The position numbers were made by a program, and so were the translations under genes. From Cichorium intybus (lineage: Eukaryota > Streptophyta > Magnoliopsida > Asterales > Asteraceae), in assembly GCA_023525715.1 (NCBI GenBank), contig CM042011.1:60399354-60463353 (forward strand): a stretch of DNA of 64,000 bases, in the 5' to 3' direction. The notes under the pieces are model-generated. The model made no database searches, was not told where the DNA came from, and saw nothing but the letters and a program-made list of their open reading frames with translations. Positions 26,561 to 38,427 of this stretch are shown here, piece after piece. Position 1 is the first letter of the stretch, and the number at the start of each line of letters is the position of its first letter.

Positions 26561-27440
26561 ATGTCAAATTTTATATTTACACTTATGGTCTAGCTATTTT
26601 GTTTTGTTACAAATTTAGTCCAAACTTTAAATTTTGTTGTGAGTTTGGTCCAAACTTTTTAAATAAATTCTATCCAAAATTAGTTTATTTTACAGTCTTT
26701 TACACCTTGATAACTTTTTAAAACGTTTTTCAATGGTTTTTTTACAATTATTTTACATTTTTTATAACATTTATATAACATTTTTTAAACTTTGTTAAGA
26801 CTTCTATACAACATTTTTTAAACTTTTTTTTTTTTACATTTTCCATAACTTTTTGTACATTTTTATAAATATCTGTACAGTCTTATTAAACTTTTATCAC
26901 AGCGTTTTAAAATTATTTTAACATATTTTTCTATAATTTTTCCACATTTTCATACAACCTTTATGTATATTTTTCTATAACTTTTTTAAACGAAAGCATT
27001 TCTAAAAGTAGTAAAACTAAATAAATACTTTCGTTTAGATTTTTACAGTTTTTTTATTTTTTTAAATTTATCTAAAAGATGTATAAAGGAAAGTATTTAT
27101 ACTGGTTTAGTACTTCTAAAAATACTTTCTTTAAAATGTAATAAAAAAGTAAGTAAAAAAATTATATAGAATTTGTATGAAAATATAAAAAAATTTAAAA
27201 AAATTGTAAAACAAGTTTATAAATGTTGTATAAAAAGTTGTAGAAAAGTGTACTAAAAAGTTAAAATAAGGCTCTAAAATGGTTGTTAAAAAGTATTTAA
27301 AAGGTTGTAAGAAAGCTTTAAAAACATTAAAAAAATCATAAAAGCTGTAAAATTGTGTAAAAGAAGTATTGAATAGAGTTTTAAAAAGTTATTAAAAATA
27401 AGTTGCCAAAAAACTAACTCCGAGTAGAATAGGATTGTGA
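26560..27440. repeat. Low-complexity AT-rich foldback
   Basis: The left half is rich in CATTTTTTATAAC/AACTTTTTT; the right half is rich in the complements GTTGTAAAAAG/AAAAAGTT. Near the centre, TACTTTCG (27020s) pairs with GAAAGTA (27090s), and AAAGTAGTAAAACTAAATAAATA pairs imperfectly with its complement. Consistent with one large foldback element centred near 27060. Confidence 0.5.
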
Positions 27441-27569
27441 GAGATAGCAATTGCACTCTTCGAATCATGGTAGATCGATACCTTCATTTATCTGTACTCG
27501 TAGTCCATTAGTTAAGTCATTATCTATAACACTTGAGAGTAGCAACTAGAGGTAGCGACGTACTCGACT

Positions 27570-28145
27570 TCAGCAGTAGAGAGTTGAAAGTAGGAGGTCA
27601 AACTTCTTATTTAAGGCACTGCTATTTGATTTTACCTCCTTCTTCCAAGCATTGTCAACGTGGGAACTCATGATGCGGGCATGAGTGCAATAACTCCTTG
27701 AGACGCTCAAAGACATGATGAAACTCCTCGTTGGGCTTTTGTTGAAAAAATCTTGGATCGTCCTCCGTATCTCTGTAGTTTTACTGACTCGGTAAAACTC
27801 CTGAAAAAACTTAGTTTTCAACTGGTCCCAAGTAGTGATACTATTGGGCGCCAGTGATGTGAACCAATATTTTTCTTTATCTTTAAGCGTAAACGAAAAT
27901 AGGCGTAGTCTAAATGAATCCCTTTTAGCTTCACGCGGAATATTCACGTTAGCGATAGCTAAGAATTCATATAAATGGTTATAGGAGTCATCTTGCTTGT
28001 AACCCCGAAACTATGGTACAATACTTAATAATTGTGGCTTGATCTCCATGTGATGCTCATCTCCCTCCGGAAAGAATATAGGCGATGCATCATCATATTC
28101 TCCCAGCTGGAAGTGAGAGGCTGCAGATGGTCGAATAGGCGGTGG
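27570..28145 (-). pseudogene. Ty3/gypsy (Tat/Athila-like) gag fragment
   Basis: Reading from 28145 leftwards: HFQLGEYDDASPIFFPEGDE, a stop near 28012, then FRGYKQDDSYNHLYEF, NIPREAKRDSFRLRLFSFTL, KDKEKYWFTSLAPNSITTWD and KTKFFQEFYRVSKTTEIRR. These are features of the retrotransposon gag domain in Tat/Athila elements. After IQDF the frame shifts, and KPNEEFHHVFERLKELLHSC can be read in another frame down to about 27660. It is truncated at both ends and fused at 28150 to an unrelated Copia fragment on the same strand. Non-functional. Confidence 0.8.
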
Positions 28146-28154
28146 AAAAAATAA

Positions 28155-28790
28155 TTACGAAATGTAATTACTTTCATAGACATGATTAGGTCGAGATATA
28201 TCTTCAAATCCGGGAAGCGGCTGTAGGTACACCTTTTCCTTCAAATTTCCTTGAAGAAAAGTACTTTTGACATCCATTTGATGGACAACGATATTTTTAT
28301 GTGCTGAATAAGCTAGGAAGATATGAATGGCTTCTAGGCGAGCAACTTGTGCAAATGTTCCTTCATAGTCAATTCTCTCTAATTGATCGTAACCTTTGGC
28401 AACAAGCCTGACTAAATTTCTGATGGCGGTACCCATGTCATCTAGCTTGTTCCGAAAGACCCACCTTGTACCGACGATTGTTTGATCTCGAGGTGGAGGT
28501 ATTGGTTCCCAAACCTTATTTCGCTTGAATTCTTCTAGATCTTCTTGCATCGTCTTGATATAATCGTTATCATCTAGAGCATCGGCGACCGACTTCTGTT
28601 TAACTTTTGATATGTAGGCAGCAAAGTGACATTCATATTGAATAAATTTTTTGGATTTGGTTTGGGTCCCGGTGGATGGGTTTCGTATTATTTGATTGGG
28701 TGGATGATCTCTGGTCCGCATATGCATTCTAGGCTTAAGATGATCCTCATCTTCTGTAGATATGATATCGATCATGATAGTGTGATATGC
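28155..28790 (-). pseudogene. Ty1/copia reverse transcriptase, N-terminal fragment
   Basis: A 206-codon ORF holds the start of the Copia RT domain: ALDDNDYIKTMQEDLEEFKR, NKVWEPIPPPRDQTIVGTRW, VRLVAKGYDQLERIDYEGTF, VARLEAIHIFLAYSAHKN and VHQMDVKSTFLQGNLKEKVY. It ends at PGFED, before the catalytic YVDD part. At that point the sequence joins the gypsy-type gag fragment, so the junction is a rearrangement or nested insertion. Upstream (28800-29230) short ORFs probably represent the poorly conserved integrase-RT linker. Confidence 0.88.
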
Positions 28791-28945
28791 AGGGAATATA
28801 TATTTGATTAGGATGCTTACAAACCATCATTCTTTGGCATACTCCCACTGAATGTGGGAGCACCCAACAGATACATCTTCATCGGAAGGAAACATGAATA
28901 TAGGCTGATCAGGAGCTGCAACATTGTTGGGTTGATCGGTTGATT

Positions 28946-29045
28946 CCCCTCAACACGTGATTGGTTACTGAATTCGTTTGACATGTTGAGGCTCCCCCTC
29001 AACACGTGATTAGTTACTGAATTCGTAATGTTGATGCCCCCTCTC
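28946..29045 (-). repeat. Tandem duplication, period about 49, in Copia linker
   Basis: CCCTCAACACGTGATT(G/A)GTTACTGAATTCG occurs twice, and a third partial CCCTCTCAACATGA follows. Confidence 0.75.
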
Positions 29046-29099
29046 AACATGAGTAGAGAATAGAAGGTCCTCCTCAACTTGACTTAGGAGCGTATGCTC

Positions 29100-29640
29100 C
29101 CTTTTAGAAGAGGACATGCCTGTAGACTTGCCGTGCGCAGTCGTTGACCAGGTAACAAATAATAAAAACCTCACTACTCCAATAGCTAGGGTAAGTAAGG
29201 GTCGACCCAAGGAGTCCGTGGTTGGCACTTTGTGTCTAATAACTATCCGACTATAGTGTCACTCTATAGTCAAAGAATTACAAACACTTGACATAAATCA
29301 AATCTCAAACCGAAATCAATTGTAAATAAATTAAAAGTTCTAAACTGGTGCTCAAGTAATGACAGATTAAAGACAACTTTAATACAAAATAACTTCCTTT
29401 AATAAAAACCAAAAAATCGTACAATCGTTCCAAACTAACTATCATTATCCAAACTACTACCAAAGAACTACAGGATTCGAATGATTCCTGAGATCTAAAA
29501 CTCAACATCAAGTAATCAAAGAAATTCCTAGATTTGCAATACTCCAACATCAAGTTGATATCGAAGCATAGTTGACAATTGAACCTAGTTTGAAATTTAT
29601 AGCACAACTATGCTCATGTTTTAGAAACTTAATTTGAAAT
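29100..29640 (-). other. Retroelement-derived spacer, family uncertain
   Basis: The text around AGCTAGGGTAAGTAAGGGTC GACCC (29185-29210) resembles a spacer motif found near plant gypsy elements. Only short ORFs occur, including a 100-codon one at 29305-29607 without a recognisable domain. Confidence 0.35.
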
Positions 29641-30060
29641 GAGTTCTCCTTACTCATCCATGAACCCTAAAGCCTAAATGTGCATTCTCCATCAGAACAT
29701 TTTACCAATAACCTTCTACTATCATTTTTTCTAACACAATTGATACCTGTTAGAAACCGCATAATTGCAAAGCATGGGTTTTAATTGTTTGAGATTTTCA
29801 AACCTCATACCTAGTACATGTTTTTGCTTCTTCCATTCAACATTTCATTCAACGTTTTATGCATATGTTCAAAAGTTGGTTCAATTTCAGCAGCCTCTAT
29901 ATTGGGGTGAATCATTTCAATTTCCTGGTTGTTATTTCCTTTCAGGCATAACTTACTCAAAAACTCGTTGTTTATAGTGTTGTTCATTGCAAAATTAACT
30001 CCGTTAAACTCATCTCATCTTGGTCTTCTATTGACAATTATGCTACCCTGAAAGGTTGTC
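29640..30060. other. No gene recognised
   Basis: AT-rich sequence with a 70-codon ORF at 29765-29977 that lacks any recognisable motif. Confidence 0.35.
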
Positions 30061-30069
30061 CTCAGGACT

Positions 30070-30340
30070 GGCTACTTTCTATTGGTCATCGTCAATCAAC
30101 TCCTGAAGATTAACTCCAAAATGATCAATATACAACGGTATGACGCAGCCACAGTGGTATGCAACCTCCATAAAGTCTGCATACTCCATCTCTATTGAAA
30201 TTGACCTTAACCCTTCGGGAATATCAAACTCGGGCAAACAGTTTTACATGTTTTTCTTGTGTAAATCTCTCTAGAAAGGCATAACACTCATCTATATCCA
30301 TAGCAGCGAAATCGATGATTTCAATCAAATGTGTTATGCC
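30070..30340 (-). pseudogene. Possible MuDR/MULE transposase N-terminal fragment
   Basis: In two minus-strand frames one reads LIEIIDFAAMDIDECYAFLE, then, after a shift, DIPEGLRSISIEMEYADFME and HCGCVIPLYIDHFGVNLQEL. The pattern of an acidic alternating segment followed by VxLYxDHFG is what I associate with the N-terminal part of MuDR-like transposases in composites. There is a stop after FARV and a frameshift. The call is tentative. Confidence 0.35.
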
Positions 30341-30539
30341 ATCAGCGTATGAGAACAAATTTCTATTCCGGGGGAAGGGTTTTGGGGGGATTCGAAACAA
30401 ACTTACACCTCTGTAACTTTATTCGACCTGTGGATGATGACATGGAACAAAGGCCTCCATACATGGCCCTTCGACCGAATGACATGGCACATAATTTTGC
30501 TCAATTGACATGAGTGTTACCGGCTTACCGGTCACTCAC

Positions 30540-33000
30540 ATTCCGGTCGACATCTAAACACTTATTTACTATCCTTATGCCCCTAGAGAGCAAGAAAAAT
30601 GCATAAAGGATCATTTAAAGCAATTTTCTAAACGTTGTTGTGCTACAATAGCTTTTTTCCTTCTAATTATTTGTGATTGAATAGGTTTGGAAAATGGAAT
30701 TAGAATTGTAAAATGAGCTGGAAAAGAAGAGGTAATGTGAATAAGAAGGCCGCACGTGACGACCTTAATACTCTTATTATTACAAGATCAATAGTAGAGA
30801 AGGATTAAAGTTATTAATATTAGATAAAGATGATTGGCTAACAAACAAAACTTTCAATGTTGTATATAAAGAAGTCTTTCAAAATTTATGTTGAAGTATT
30901 TTTTTTTGTTTTTTTATTTTTATATCAATATTGTATAAATTAAAATACAAAACCATTGCACAATTTTTTTAGTGTTGTTTATCTTTTTCAGTTTGTGAAC
31001 ATACAACTTTTCTAAATTACATAATTCGTTAACATTTTAAAGATCATGTACATCTTAATATTATTTGTCATTATTGTTTACGTCATTTTTCAATCCATAT
31101 CAAATTTAATGATTCAATAAAATATTTTTATTACCAAGTATATAAAATAATTTTTTTATTATAAAACTTTATTTAATTTTCAACGGTGTAACACCCGGGT
31201 TTATAAACTAGTTTATTATAAAGTATATATTTTTAATAAATACAAATCTCTTTACACTTGATTCTAATTTAGTTATTGAACGATCAAAATTAGTTTGAGT
31301 AACTTAACTTTCAAAAACCATCATAAAAGGCATATAACATACACAATTGTTGTAATGATCATTATAATTCCAAAAAGTCACCACATCACCTGGCAGAACC
31401 CATTGTAAATTTGTAACGCAATAAAAAATTGTAAGAATAAAAAAGTCTCTACTTGTATAAATTTGCCAAAAAGATTTAAAAAATTGAAGTAAAAAAGCTT
31501 AAAATGAAAGGATAAGTAATTTATGCGTTACTATTTAATATTTATATGTCAAATTCATGATCACCTATCCCGCAATCGATTGTGTCCGTTGATCTTATAA
31601 ATTTTCATTCGAAAACGCTAAAAAGTAAGCATTAATCAGTCAACAAAATTGAAAAACTAAGGTCAAGAACAAATTAAACTAGGCAACTCTTACCAAGAAA
31701 TTACCAGTTGGTAGCCCACATCGTCTAGATTTTGAATATATTTTAGTCTGATGTTGTTGGGCCATGTAGCCTCTCTATTTCATTGGTTTTTAGAGTCTTT
31801 GTCCACATTCACAATATCCAAACCGCATTATTAGAGCATCTTGCGTCGACTTATAGTTATACATCTCAGAAATATTGTGATGATTAGCAACATACGTTAC
31901 TCTTGAAAATGCCCCAAAAAATCAAACCTTTGATAGGGACAAATCATAAGCCTATAGTGTATATAGCACAACCCTTTTTTCTCTCCTTGTCTATACAAAT
32001 GAAACACTTTTTCTCCAACAAATTATATCAAGAAAACGTGGTTTATGTTTACAGATTGGCCTATATTTAGGGTTAAGAACCGGGAATAATCTTTATTTTG
32101 AAACAATCTTTACTTTGAAAACAGGTATATTTTGTTCACTTTCTTCCGGTAGCTACTTTTCATATAATAAGAAAAAGTCATTCGCAGGTTAAACAAATCC
32201 AAGATATTATGTTCACTTTGCTAGGTTGTAGTAGTTTCTCAATAACATTGAACACACAACATATTTAAGAGGATCTTTAGTTACATCACCTTAAAGGTCT
32301 CACATTATCGTATAATGTTAACTTCACAAATAGATTTATTTAAGAATTACATATAATATGAAGCTGAAGAACTTATAAAACAAAGCAATCACTTCAAAGG
32401 TTTCCCATTATCGTATATGATTAACTTCAAGAATGCTTACAGGAATCAAGACGTCGGAAGCTCGACCTTGCAATTTTGACCAAATATTTATGTGAAGTCG
32501 ATTTTGATGGCTTACACTTGAGAGTGTTGTTTAATTGGAGAAGTCTTTATGATGTTCGGTTTTTGTTTATCAAGTCAATGATATGGTTTACTTGATTCCC
32601 TGTAATATCAAGAGCCATCACATAAATTGATCAACACGTTGACCTTTTGTTGGAACAATTGGTCAAATTTAATCCATCAATAGCCGCAATATATTCTTAT
32701 TGCTACTAATAATCATTGTCAATCAAATCCATTCTTTAATGGTGCACAAATAGATAGAGCAAAGCTATAATATCATGCAGTGGAAGATTTTAGTCATATT
32801 TGACTTGGTCTCTGTCCCACCTTGTCTTTGTCCCATTCATGTCAAACACTTACCACAATGGTTCCCCTACACATTTTAATATTTATTAGCTTAGGAGAAT
32901 GCAGCATTCGTTTCAGAATTAGTTGAACATATTAAACGAAGGTAGTGATTCATGTAGTTAAATGAATCCACCAATGCTATTGCATGACTACTTAACATAC
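30540..33000. other. No gene recognised over 2.4 kb
   Basis: AT-rich, no ORF of 60 codons or more with any motif. Two imperfect 42-base direct copies (AAAGGT(C/T)TC...CATTATCGTATA) lie near 32290 and 32395. GTAACACCCGGGTTTATAAACT at 31190 looks like an LTR or transposon edge but has no partner. Confidence 0.5.
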
Positions 33001-33009
33001 ATTTTGTTT

Positions 33010-33510
33010 TAACTTCTAACTACTTGACTAGAAGAAACAATGCATATACATAACATAGGACTTCTAACGCCTCTCTTACTCCCTTTTTAGGGACATCTTG
33101 CTGCAATTTCTCAATAAACATGAAATTATTATTCTTACTTTAATTAAAAGAAAGGCAACTTGAAAGCAATACTACCGGTTTCTTTTTTTTTTTAATAGTG
33201 TAGTCTGGTTACATAACTTTTAAAAAATACTTGAGAAAATGACAGAGTGCACCGGTGGAAATGAAGAAAAAAAATTTCTACATGCAAATTAAAAAAAAAA
33301 TTAAGGGTTCGTTTGGTAGTGGAAAAATGCATTGTTTTCCAGATTTTTTTTAGGAAAATGAAAATTACGAAAACGTTATTGGTTTAATATTTTATCTAGA
33401 AGTTTTTCAAGAAAAACGAAATTTTCAATTTTTAAACAAGTAACTTGGAAAACTGATAAATATTGTTTTCCATACTTTTCCGATTCTAAAAATATTTTAA
33501 AATATAAACC
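33010..33510. repeat. Left arm of a widely spaced inverted duplication
   Basis: Matches the reverse complement of about 40600-41075, including CAATTTCTCAATAAACATGA, CTTACTTTAATTAAAA, ACTTTTAAAAAATACTTGA and TGGAAAAATGCA blocks in the same order. Identity is perhaps 75-80 percent by eye. The part from about 33300 starts AAGGGTTCGTTTGGTAGTGG, which looks like a MITE edge. Confidence 0.75.
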
Positions 33511-33654
33511 CTATCCCACCTAAATTACATGCCCACCCACCTACCCTAAGCTCCACACTCACACCCATCCACCCACCCCCCAACTCACACTCACACCCCA
33601 GAGACAAAAATACATACATATCCAAGAGGGTGGATCACACTTAGACACAACAAA

Positions 33655-33740
33655 AGCAACTCATTGTTTGACAAAAAGTACCTATGCATTGTGTTTAGGT
33701 GCTCGATTCTTGGGTAGGACTCCAAATATTAAGGTTCAAT
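33655..33740 (+). repeat. Direct repeat copy A (pairs with 41068-41150)
   Basis: GCAACTCATTGTTTGA, CATTGTGTTTAGGTGCT and AGGACTCCAAATATT are shared in order and orientation with 41068-41150. Confidence 0.8.
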
Positions 33741-34060
33741 ATTGTTAAGGTGTGGAGTCTAATTGGAGAAACTGAAGCAGTTCAACGATCCAAAGTATGG
33801 TTGCCTCGTATGGGACATTGGCTTCGGATGATCAGATGGAGTGAAACGGATCAATCAGCGATCAGTTCAGCCAAATCTGACTTGTCTTTTCTTTGGATGG
33901 ATCAGGAGTCCAACTGCATTTGGAGTTCTCAAAGGATTAGCAGCCCAAAGCAGTATAACTTCAGACGGATTGGAGATTGTAAGCTTCAGATGGTTCATCA
34001 ACCGAAGCGGTGACGAGTTGTGCAAGAGAAGCATCTTTAGAAAGATAGTTTACAAATTCA
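33740..34060 (+). other. Unassigned ORF-bearing stretch before a Copia LTR
   Basis: Overlapping ORFs of 104 and 90 codons (33699-34013, 33841-34113) carry no motif I recognise. Position upstream of an LTR suggests a Copia 3' end, but this is inference. Confidence 0.3.
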
Positions 34061-34380
34061 CAACTGAAAGCTTATATCATCAGATGTCTCTTGACACTGA
34101 TTTTAAGGTTTGACATGGGCGGCATGCAAGAGCAAAAAGGTGTTTTGTCCCACATGGCCCATGATTTGTCATATCAGAGTTAACGTGGAAAGCATAAGCC
34201 GGAGAAGATTTTCCATCATTCTATTATATCTCATTGTCCACTATAAAAACCTCTCCCGAAATTGTAAACAATTTATGCCAGATATCTTGAGTGTGTGATC
34301 CGGTTATTGTCGAATATAGTAAATACTCTATATAGCCTTGATTATCAATAAGGAAATATATCTAATTCTCTAATGGACGT
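34060..34380 (+). mobile_element. Copia LTR, left half, split by a solo LTR
   Basis: Contains CCACTATAAAAACCTC (TATA-like, 34240-34255), TCAATAAGGAAATAT and ends TAATGGACGT. The text resumes at 36257 with ACGTAGCTTAATC. TGGACGTAGC is the R/U5 signature seen in the Copia LTRs at 23538 and 36700. Outer LTR boundaries are uncertain. Confidence 0.6.
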
Positions 34381-36256
34381 TGTCACACCCCTAAACCACG
34401 ATGGCGGAAATCATCTGAGGGTGGAACGGAACATAGTATCACAACCATTACATACATTGAAGCATAAGTAGATAAACAACCATCATGCATTATAATTGTA
34501 AAGTTACATTGTTCGAATGGTATTGTTTCAAACCAATTACAATATGATAATGAAATAAGTAAAAGAGACGTCTTCGCGTCCCATCCCAAAAAGTTAGTCG
34601 GACCTGACTAATTGTTACCTGAGAATACAAGTAATTTTGCAAGTGTCAACATTTCGTTGGTGAGTTCATAAGATTTTTGTAGTGAGAAATTTAGTAATTC
34701 CTTTGTGAAAGCCAATAGTGTATGTACCAAGAAAACAATATTTTCTTTAACGTTATTGTAGTTTTAAAACCAGAAAACCTTTGAAAGTAAAATCGTAGTT
34801 ATCTGTATGTTGTCGAAATGTAGTTTTAATTTCCATAAAACCCATATGTATAAGTAAAAGCCATACTTATATTTATGTCTTGAATAATTGTAGTTTTTAA
34901 TTTCCATAAAAACTCGTATGTATCCTTTTTCCTTGTAAAAGATAGTATTTAAACCTAGAAAATTCAATATTTTCTTATAAACGTATTCAAGTCTTAAAAC
35001 CCAAAGACTAAAAATGTATAACATAGTTTTTATCATAGTGTAAAACTATTGTAAGCGGTAGTATTGTAACCCAATAAAATCCAATATTTTCTTATAAATG
35101 TGTTCAAGTCTTAAAAATCCAAAGACTAAAAATGTAGAATGTAGTTTTTAATCTAGTATAAAACTAATTAAAGTATATTCCCATGTAAACTAAATGTATC
35201 GTTGATTTCCCATGTGAGACACCCAATAACCATACTGAGACCATGTATGCCTGCTTCGACGTTCTTCAGGTGTCGGACTATTAGACATTTGGCACCTCAG
35301 ACCTGCCAGTCTAGCTGTAGCTAACAGCTCAGGTGCGGGGTTGTCAATCCCGTATAGATCTATACACAAATATCACATTCTCTTACCGAGACTCTGGTTA
35401 TAAATTCAGGACTTATAGTATGTATTTAAATAAGCACTGTGAAGACCCATCTCACAAAAATGTATGTATCAACTCGTTTACGTAAAATTTGTATATGAAA
35501 AAACCATTGTATTTGTTCATTATCATTTTTCCCATGATAATATAGTAATGTATAATAATTATATATTTTTATATAATTATTTTGTCTTATAAAAATAAGT
35601 AGTTTTTATAAAATCGTAAAGCGTTTTAGCGTAATTTTATAAGTTTTTTGAAGAAATGATGTTCTAAATAAATATTATGTATAAAAACATTGCTAAACAT
35701 TTATTTAGATTGAGTCATAACTCGTTAGACGATGAAATACGTGTTTAAGCGCAGTTTTCTTTCGATTACGCGAATTTTAGCGTTTTACCGGAAACTATAT
35801 TTGGTTTTGAAATTAAATACTAGATAGTATTACGCTTCATAATATGTGATTTGTTATCCAAAATTTGATGTTCAAAGGCACCATGTTTTGTATTTTGAGT
35901 CCAAACCCTGTGTACATTTATCCGTTCACAGCGGTTTAATTGTTGTAACTTTCACATACGAACTCTATTTTCGACGTTCTATATATCCATAGGTTCGTAT
36001 TCACGAATACATCGTTTTATGAATATTATTATTCTCAAAATAATAATTGTATGATTATCGAATTTTCACGCTACAGTAGTTTATTACACGTATTTTCAGC
36101 GTTTACCCGATAATTTATTTGAATCAGTGTACGTAGTATTATAATATCTAATAATACATCGTAAAGGTTCTGGAAAATTACATTTCAACCTAGGGATTAA
36201 CGTACGCTTCGTTTGACTACGATTGACTTTTGTTGACCAAATTGACAATTGTCACA
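34381..36256 (-). mobile_element. Solo LTR of a Ty3/gypsy element, minus orientation (1.88 kb)
   Basis: On the plus strand it starts TGTCACACCCC and ends TTGTCACA, so on the minus strand it begins TGTGACAATTG and ends GGGGTGTGACA, normal LTR ends. Flanking 5-mers are GACGT (34376-34380) and TACGT (36257-36261), 4/5 matching. Joining the flanks across it gives a continuous Copia-type GGACGTAGC motif, so no internal element region remains. It contains a 110-base direct repeat (near 34965 and 35077, core AATATTTTCTTATAAA) and the text GGGATTGACAACCCCGC on the minus strand. Confidence 0.75.
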
Positions 36257-36480
36257 TACGTAGCTTAATCAGATTAGACAAAATGAACCATTTAAATCCT
36301 TGTGTTTCTTGTTTGGTTGCTTGTGTTTTTCTTGTGGTCCTTGCCAGTTGTGATTGTTGAGCACATTGTGGAGTCTGATCAGAAGAGATGTTCACCGGTA
36401 GAGGTGTTAACCAGAAGAGGTGTTTGCCAGTAGTATTCCGATCGAAGACCAATGACTTTAAATATACATGCAATCACACA
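36257..36480 (+). mobile_element. Copia LTR, right half, and following sequence
   Basis: Continues the host LTR after the solo LTR insertion (TAGCTTAATC...GAACCATTTAAATCCTTGTGTT), matching the Copia R/U5 pattern TGGACGTAGC...GAACCA...TTGTGTT. Its end and a primer site are not clear; GAAGAGGTGTT-like short repeats follow. Confidence 0.55.
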
Positions 36481-36699
36481 TGGGATGCATGTCAACAAGA
36501 AATTCATTCACCAATAGAGTAGCGAACTCATAAGACCAAAGGAACAACAACTCAACAAACCTAAGCATAGAAGTCTGCCAAGAGCACAATCTGTTGACAG
36601 GAGATGAGGCTTCGGTGAGAAGAGGTCTTTGGTCCCTTCATCAGGAGTCGACTCTATTCAGAGGTATTGGTGGATAAGGTTGGCATAAGTTCCTATATG

Positions 36700-37070
36700 T
36701 GTTAGGAACTCTTATGGTCAGGATACTAGGACTTGCATGTTGTCAAGTCGGCATGGTGCACTGCTCCATACCCATGCGCATTGATTGTCATCCCTTGATG
36801 TGAAATATCTCTTTAGCCACAATACTATATGTTGAGTGATAACTTATATAGTGGTAGCCATAGATCTCTCCATGTATATCGAAGTTTATCAATAAAAAAT
36901 CTCTCTAGTTCTCCCAATGGACGTAGCTTGATTCATTATCAAGTGAACCACTTTATACCATTGTGTGTGTTTTGCGTTTGTCGAAGTGCTTAATATGTTT
37001 TGTTTTTTGTGTTCCCAACAGTAATTAAGTTGTGTAAAAAGTACATTCGTCGTCGTCCTTACTACTAACA
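36700..37070 (+). mobile_element. 5' LTR of a second Ty1/copia element (371 bp)
   Basis: TGTTAG at the start and CTAACA at the end form perfect inverted termini. CCAATGGACGTAGC...GTGAACCAC lies near 36910-36950. A primer binding site follows three bases after the end. Confidence 0.82.
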
Positions 37071-37073
37071 AAG

Positions 37074-37083
37074 TGGTATCAGA
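37074..37083 (+). promoter_or_regulatory. Primer binding site of the Copia element
   Basis: TGGTATCAGA, complementary to the initiator methionine tRNA 3' end, directly after the LTR. Confidence 0.85.
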
Positions 37084-37094
37084 TATATGACTAA

Positions 37095-38060
37095 AGAAAG
37101 GAAGATTAAGAAGGAAAACTTTGAAGGCCGCGACTTTGGATTTTAGAGAATGCATATAGAAGACTATCTATACTAAAAGAAGCTACAACTACTCCTGATC
37201 GAAAATTTTGAAGGTCATGACTTTGGATTTTATAGAATGTATATAAAATACCATCTATACTAAAAGAAGCTACACTAACCCCGACCGGTGTGATAATATG
37301 TTGTCTCGACGGGCCCTTGGATTCGTTTGGTTGTCAATGGCGAAGAATGTTGCTTACAACATTGTCTATGAAAAGAAAACATACGTCCTAATTAATGTGT
37401 TGTCCAACATGTACAATAAACCTTCAACAACGAACAAGGTATTCCTGATCAGGCAGTTGTTAACACAAAGATTAAGGAAGGCGGTTCAGTGACATATCAC
37501 ATCAATGTACTCAATTTAATAATATCAAGGTTGATAGCTGTTGACATCGTGAGACAAATTCGAGGCGATGTTGCTCTTATCTTCGCTCCAAAAAAGCTGG
37601 TTCGGAAAGGCGACTACGGTCAGTAGTGCATCCTTGGAGAGATATTTGCAATAGGAATGAAACAAATATGTTGTGGTGGCAGAGGAAGAAGTAAGTCAAG
37701 GAGAAGAGGAAATTCTCAAGGCAAAAAGGACATCACCTGCTGAATTGCAAAGAAAGCAGTCACTTTAAAAACCAGTACGGGAAACCTTCCGCAGATAAGG
37801 CGAGGAAGGAAGTTAAGATGGCAGAAGACTATGATGATGTGCTTATTTGCTATGTAGAGAGTTCTATCAGTCCTGGATAATAGAATCGGGTGCCTCGTTA
37901 CGTGCGATCTATTACAGAGACGTAATGCAGAACTTCAAGCGTTACAGTCGTAAGGTTTTGACTTACAGACAACCAACGTCTATATATCAAAGGAGTGGGG
38001 GATGTTGTCCTTCAGATGACTAGGTTCGAATTGAAAATTGAAGAATGTCAAGTTCATTCT
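37095..38060 (+). pseudogene. Ty1/copia gag and start of protease, decayed
   Basis: In shifting frames: NFEGRDFGFW-like text (37118, repeated at 37205), then the ORF at 37298-37492 with RALGFVWLSMAKNVAYNIVY and NKVFLIRQLL, which is the Copia gag (UBN2-type) core. A CHxxH-like knuckle remnant lies near 37735, and SGASLR-like protease text near 37890. The first about 75 bases of gag are tandemly duplicated (37112-37190 and 37202-37275). It stops near 38060 where minus-strand MuDR-like sequence begins. No integrase or RT and no 3' LTR follow. Confidence 0.72.
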
Positions 38061-38074
38061 GGATTTACCATATT

Positions 38075-38427
38075 TTGTTAACAACGATCGACCATATTCA
38101 CAGTAAACTTTCAACTCCTTACAAATTTTAACATAATGAGCTAACACATTAACATCTTCGTCACAAGCTAAAGGAATAAGACCAACGTTAATGTCTATTT
38201 CAGGTAGTTGAAAGTGGTAAAACACAGGTTCCTTCGCAATGTACCAAATCTATTCTAACAACGCATTCAACTCACGTATAGAAGACTCTTTTATGTCAAC
38301 ATTATCGATATACATTACTTTACCGTTCGAATACGCTCTTGTTGGGGTTTCTATAAATGCACCACCATTGTGGATTTCAATGGAAAACAAGTTTGGTAAA
38401 CCATCTGCAATAACGAAATCAGATTAG
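38075..38427 (-). pseudogene. MuDR-type PB1-like domain protein fragment
   Basis: Reading leftwards from about 38400: LPNLFSIEIHNGGAFIETP, AYSNGKVMYIDNVDIKESS, IRELNALLE, a TAG near 38250, then IWYIAKEPVFYHFQLPEIDI, NVGLIPLACDEDVNVLAHYV and KELKVYCEYG. This is the N-terminal PB1-like all-beta domain found in MULE/MuDR-like proteins, very common in composites. Apart from one stop the domain is complete. The DDE catalytic and SWIM parts are absent, and Copia gag abuts it at 38060. Confidence 0.68.

Noticed and set aside
29305..29607. 100-codon minus-strand ORF as a membrane protein
   Set aside because: Its hydrophobicity comes from AT-rich composition; it lies in retroelement debris without motifs.
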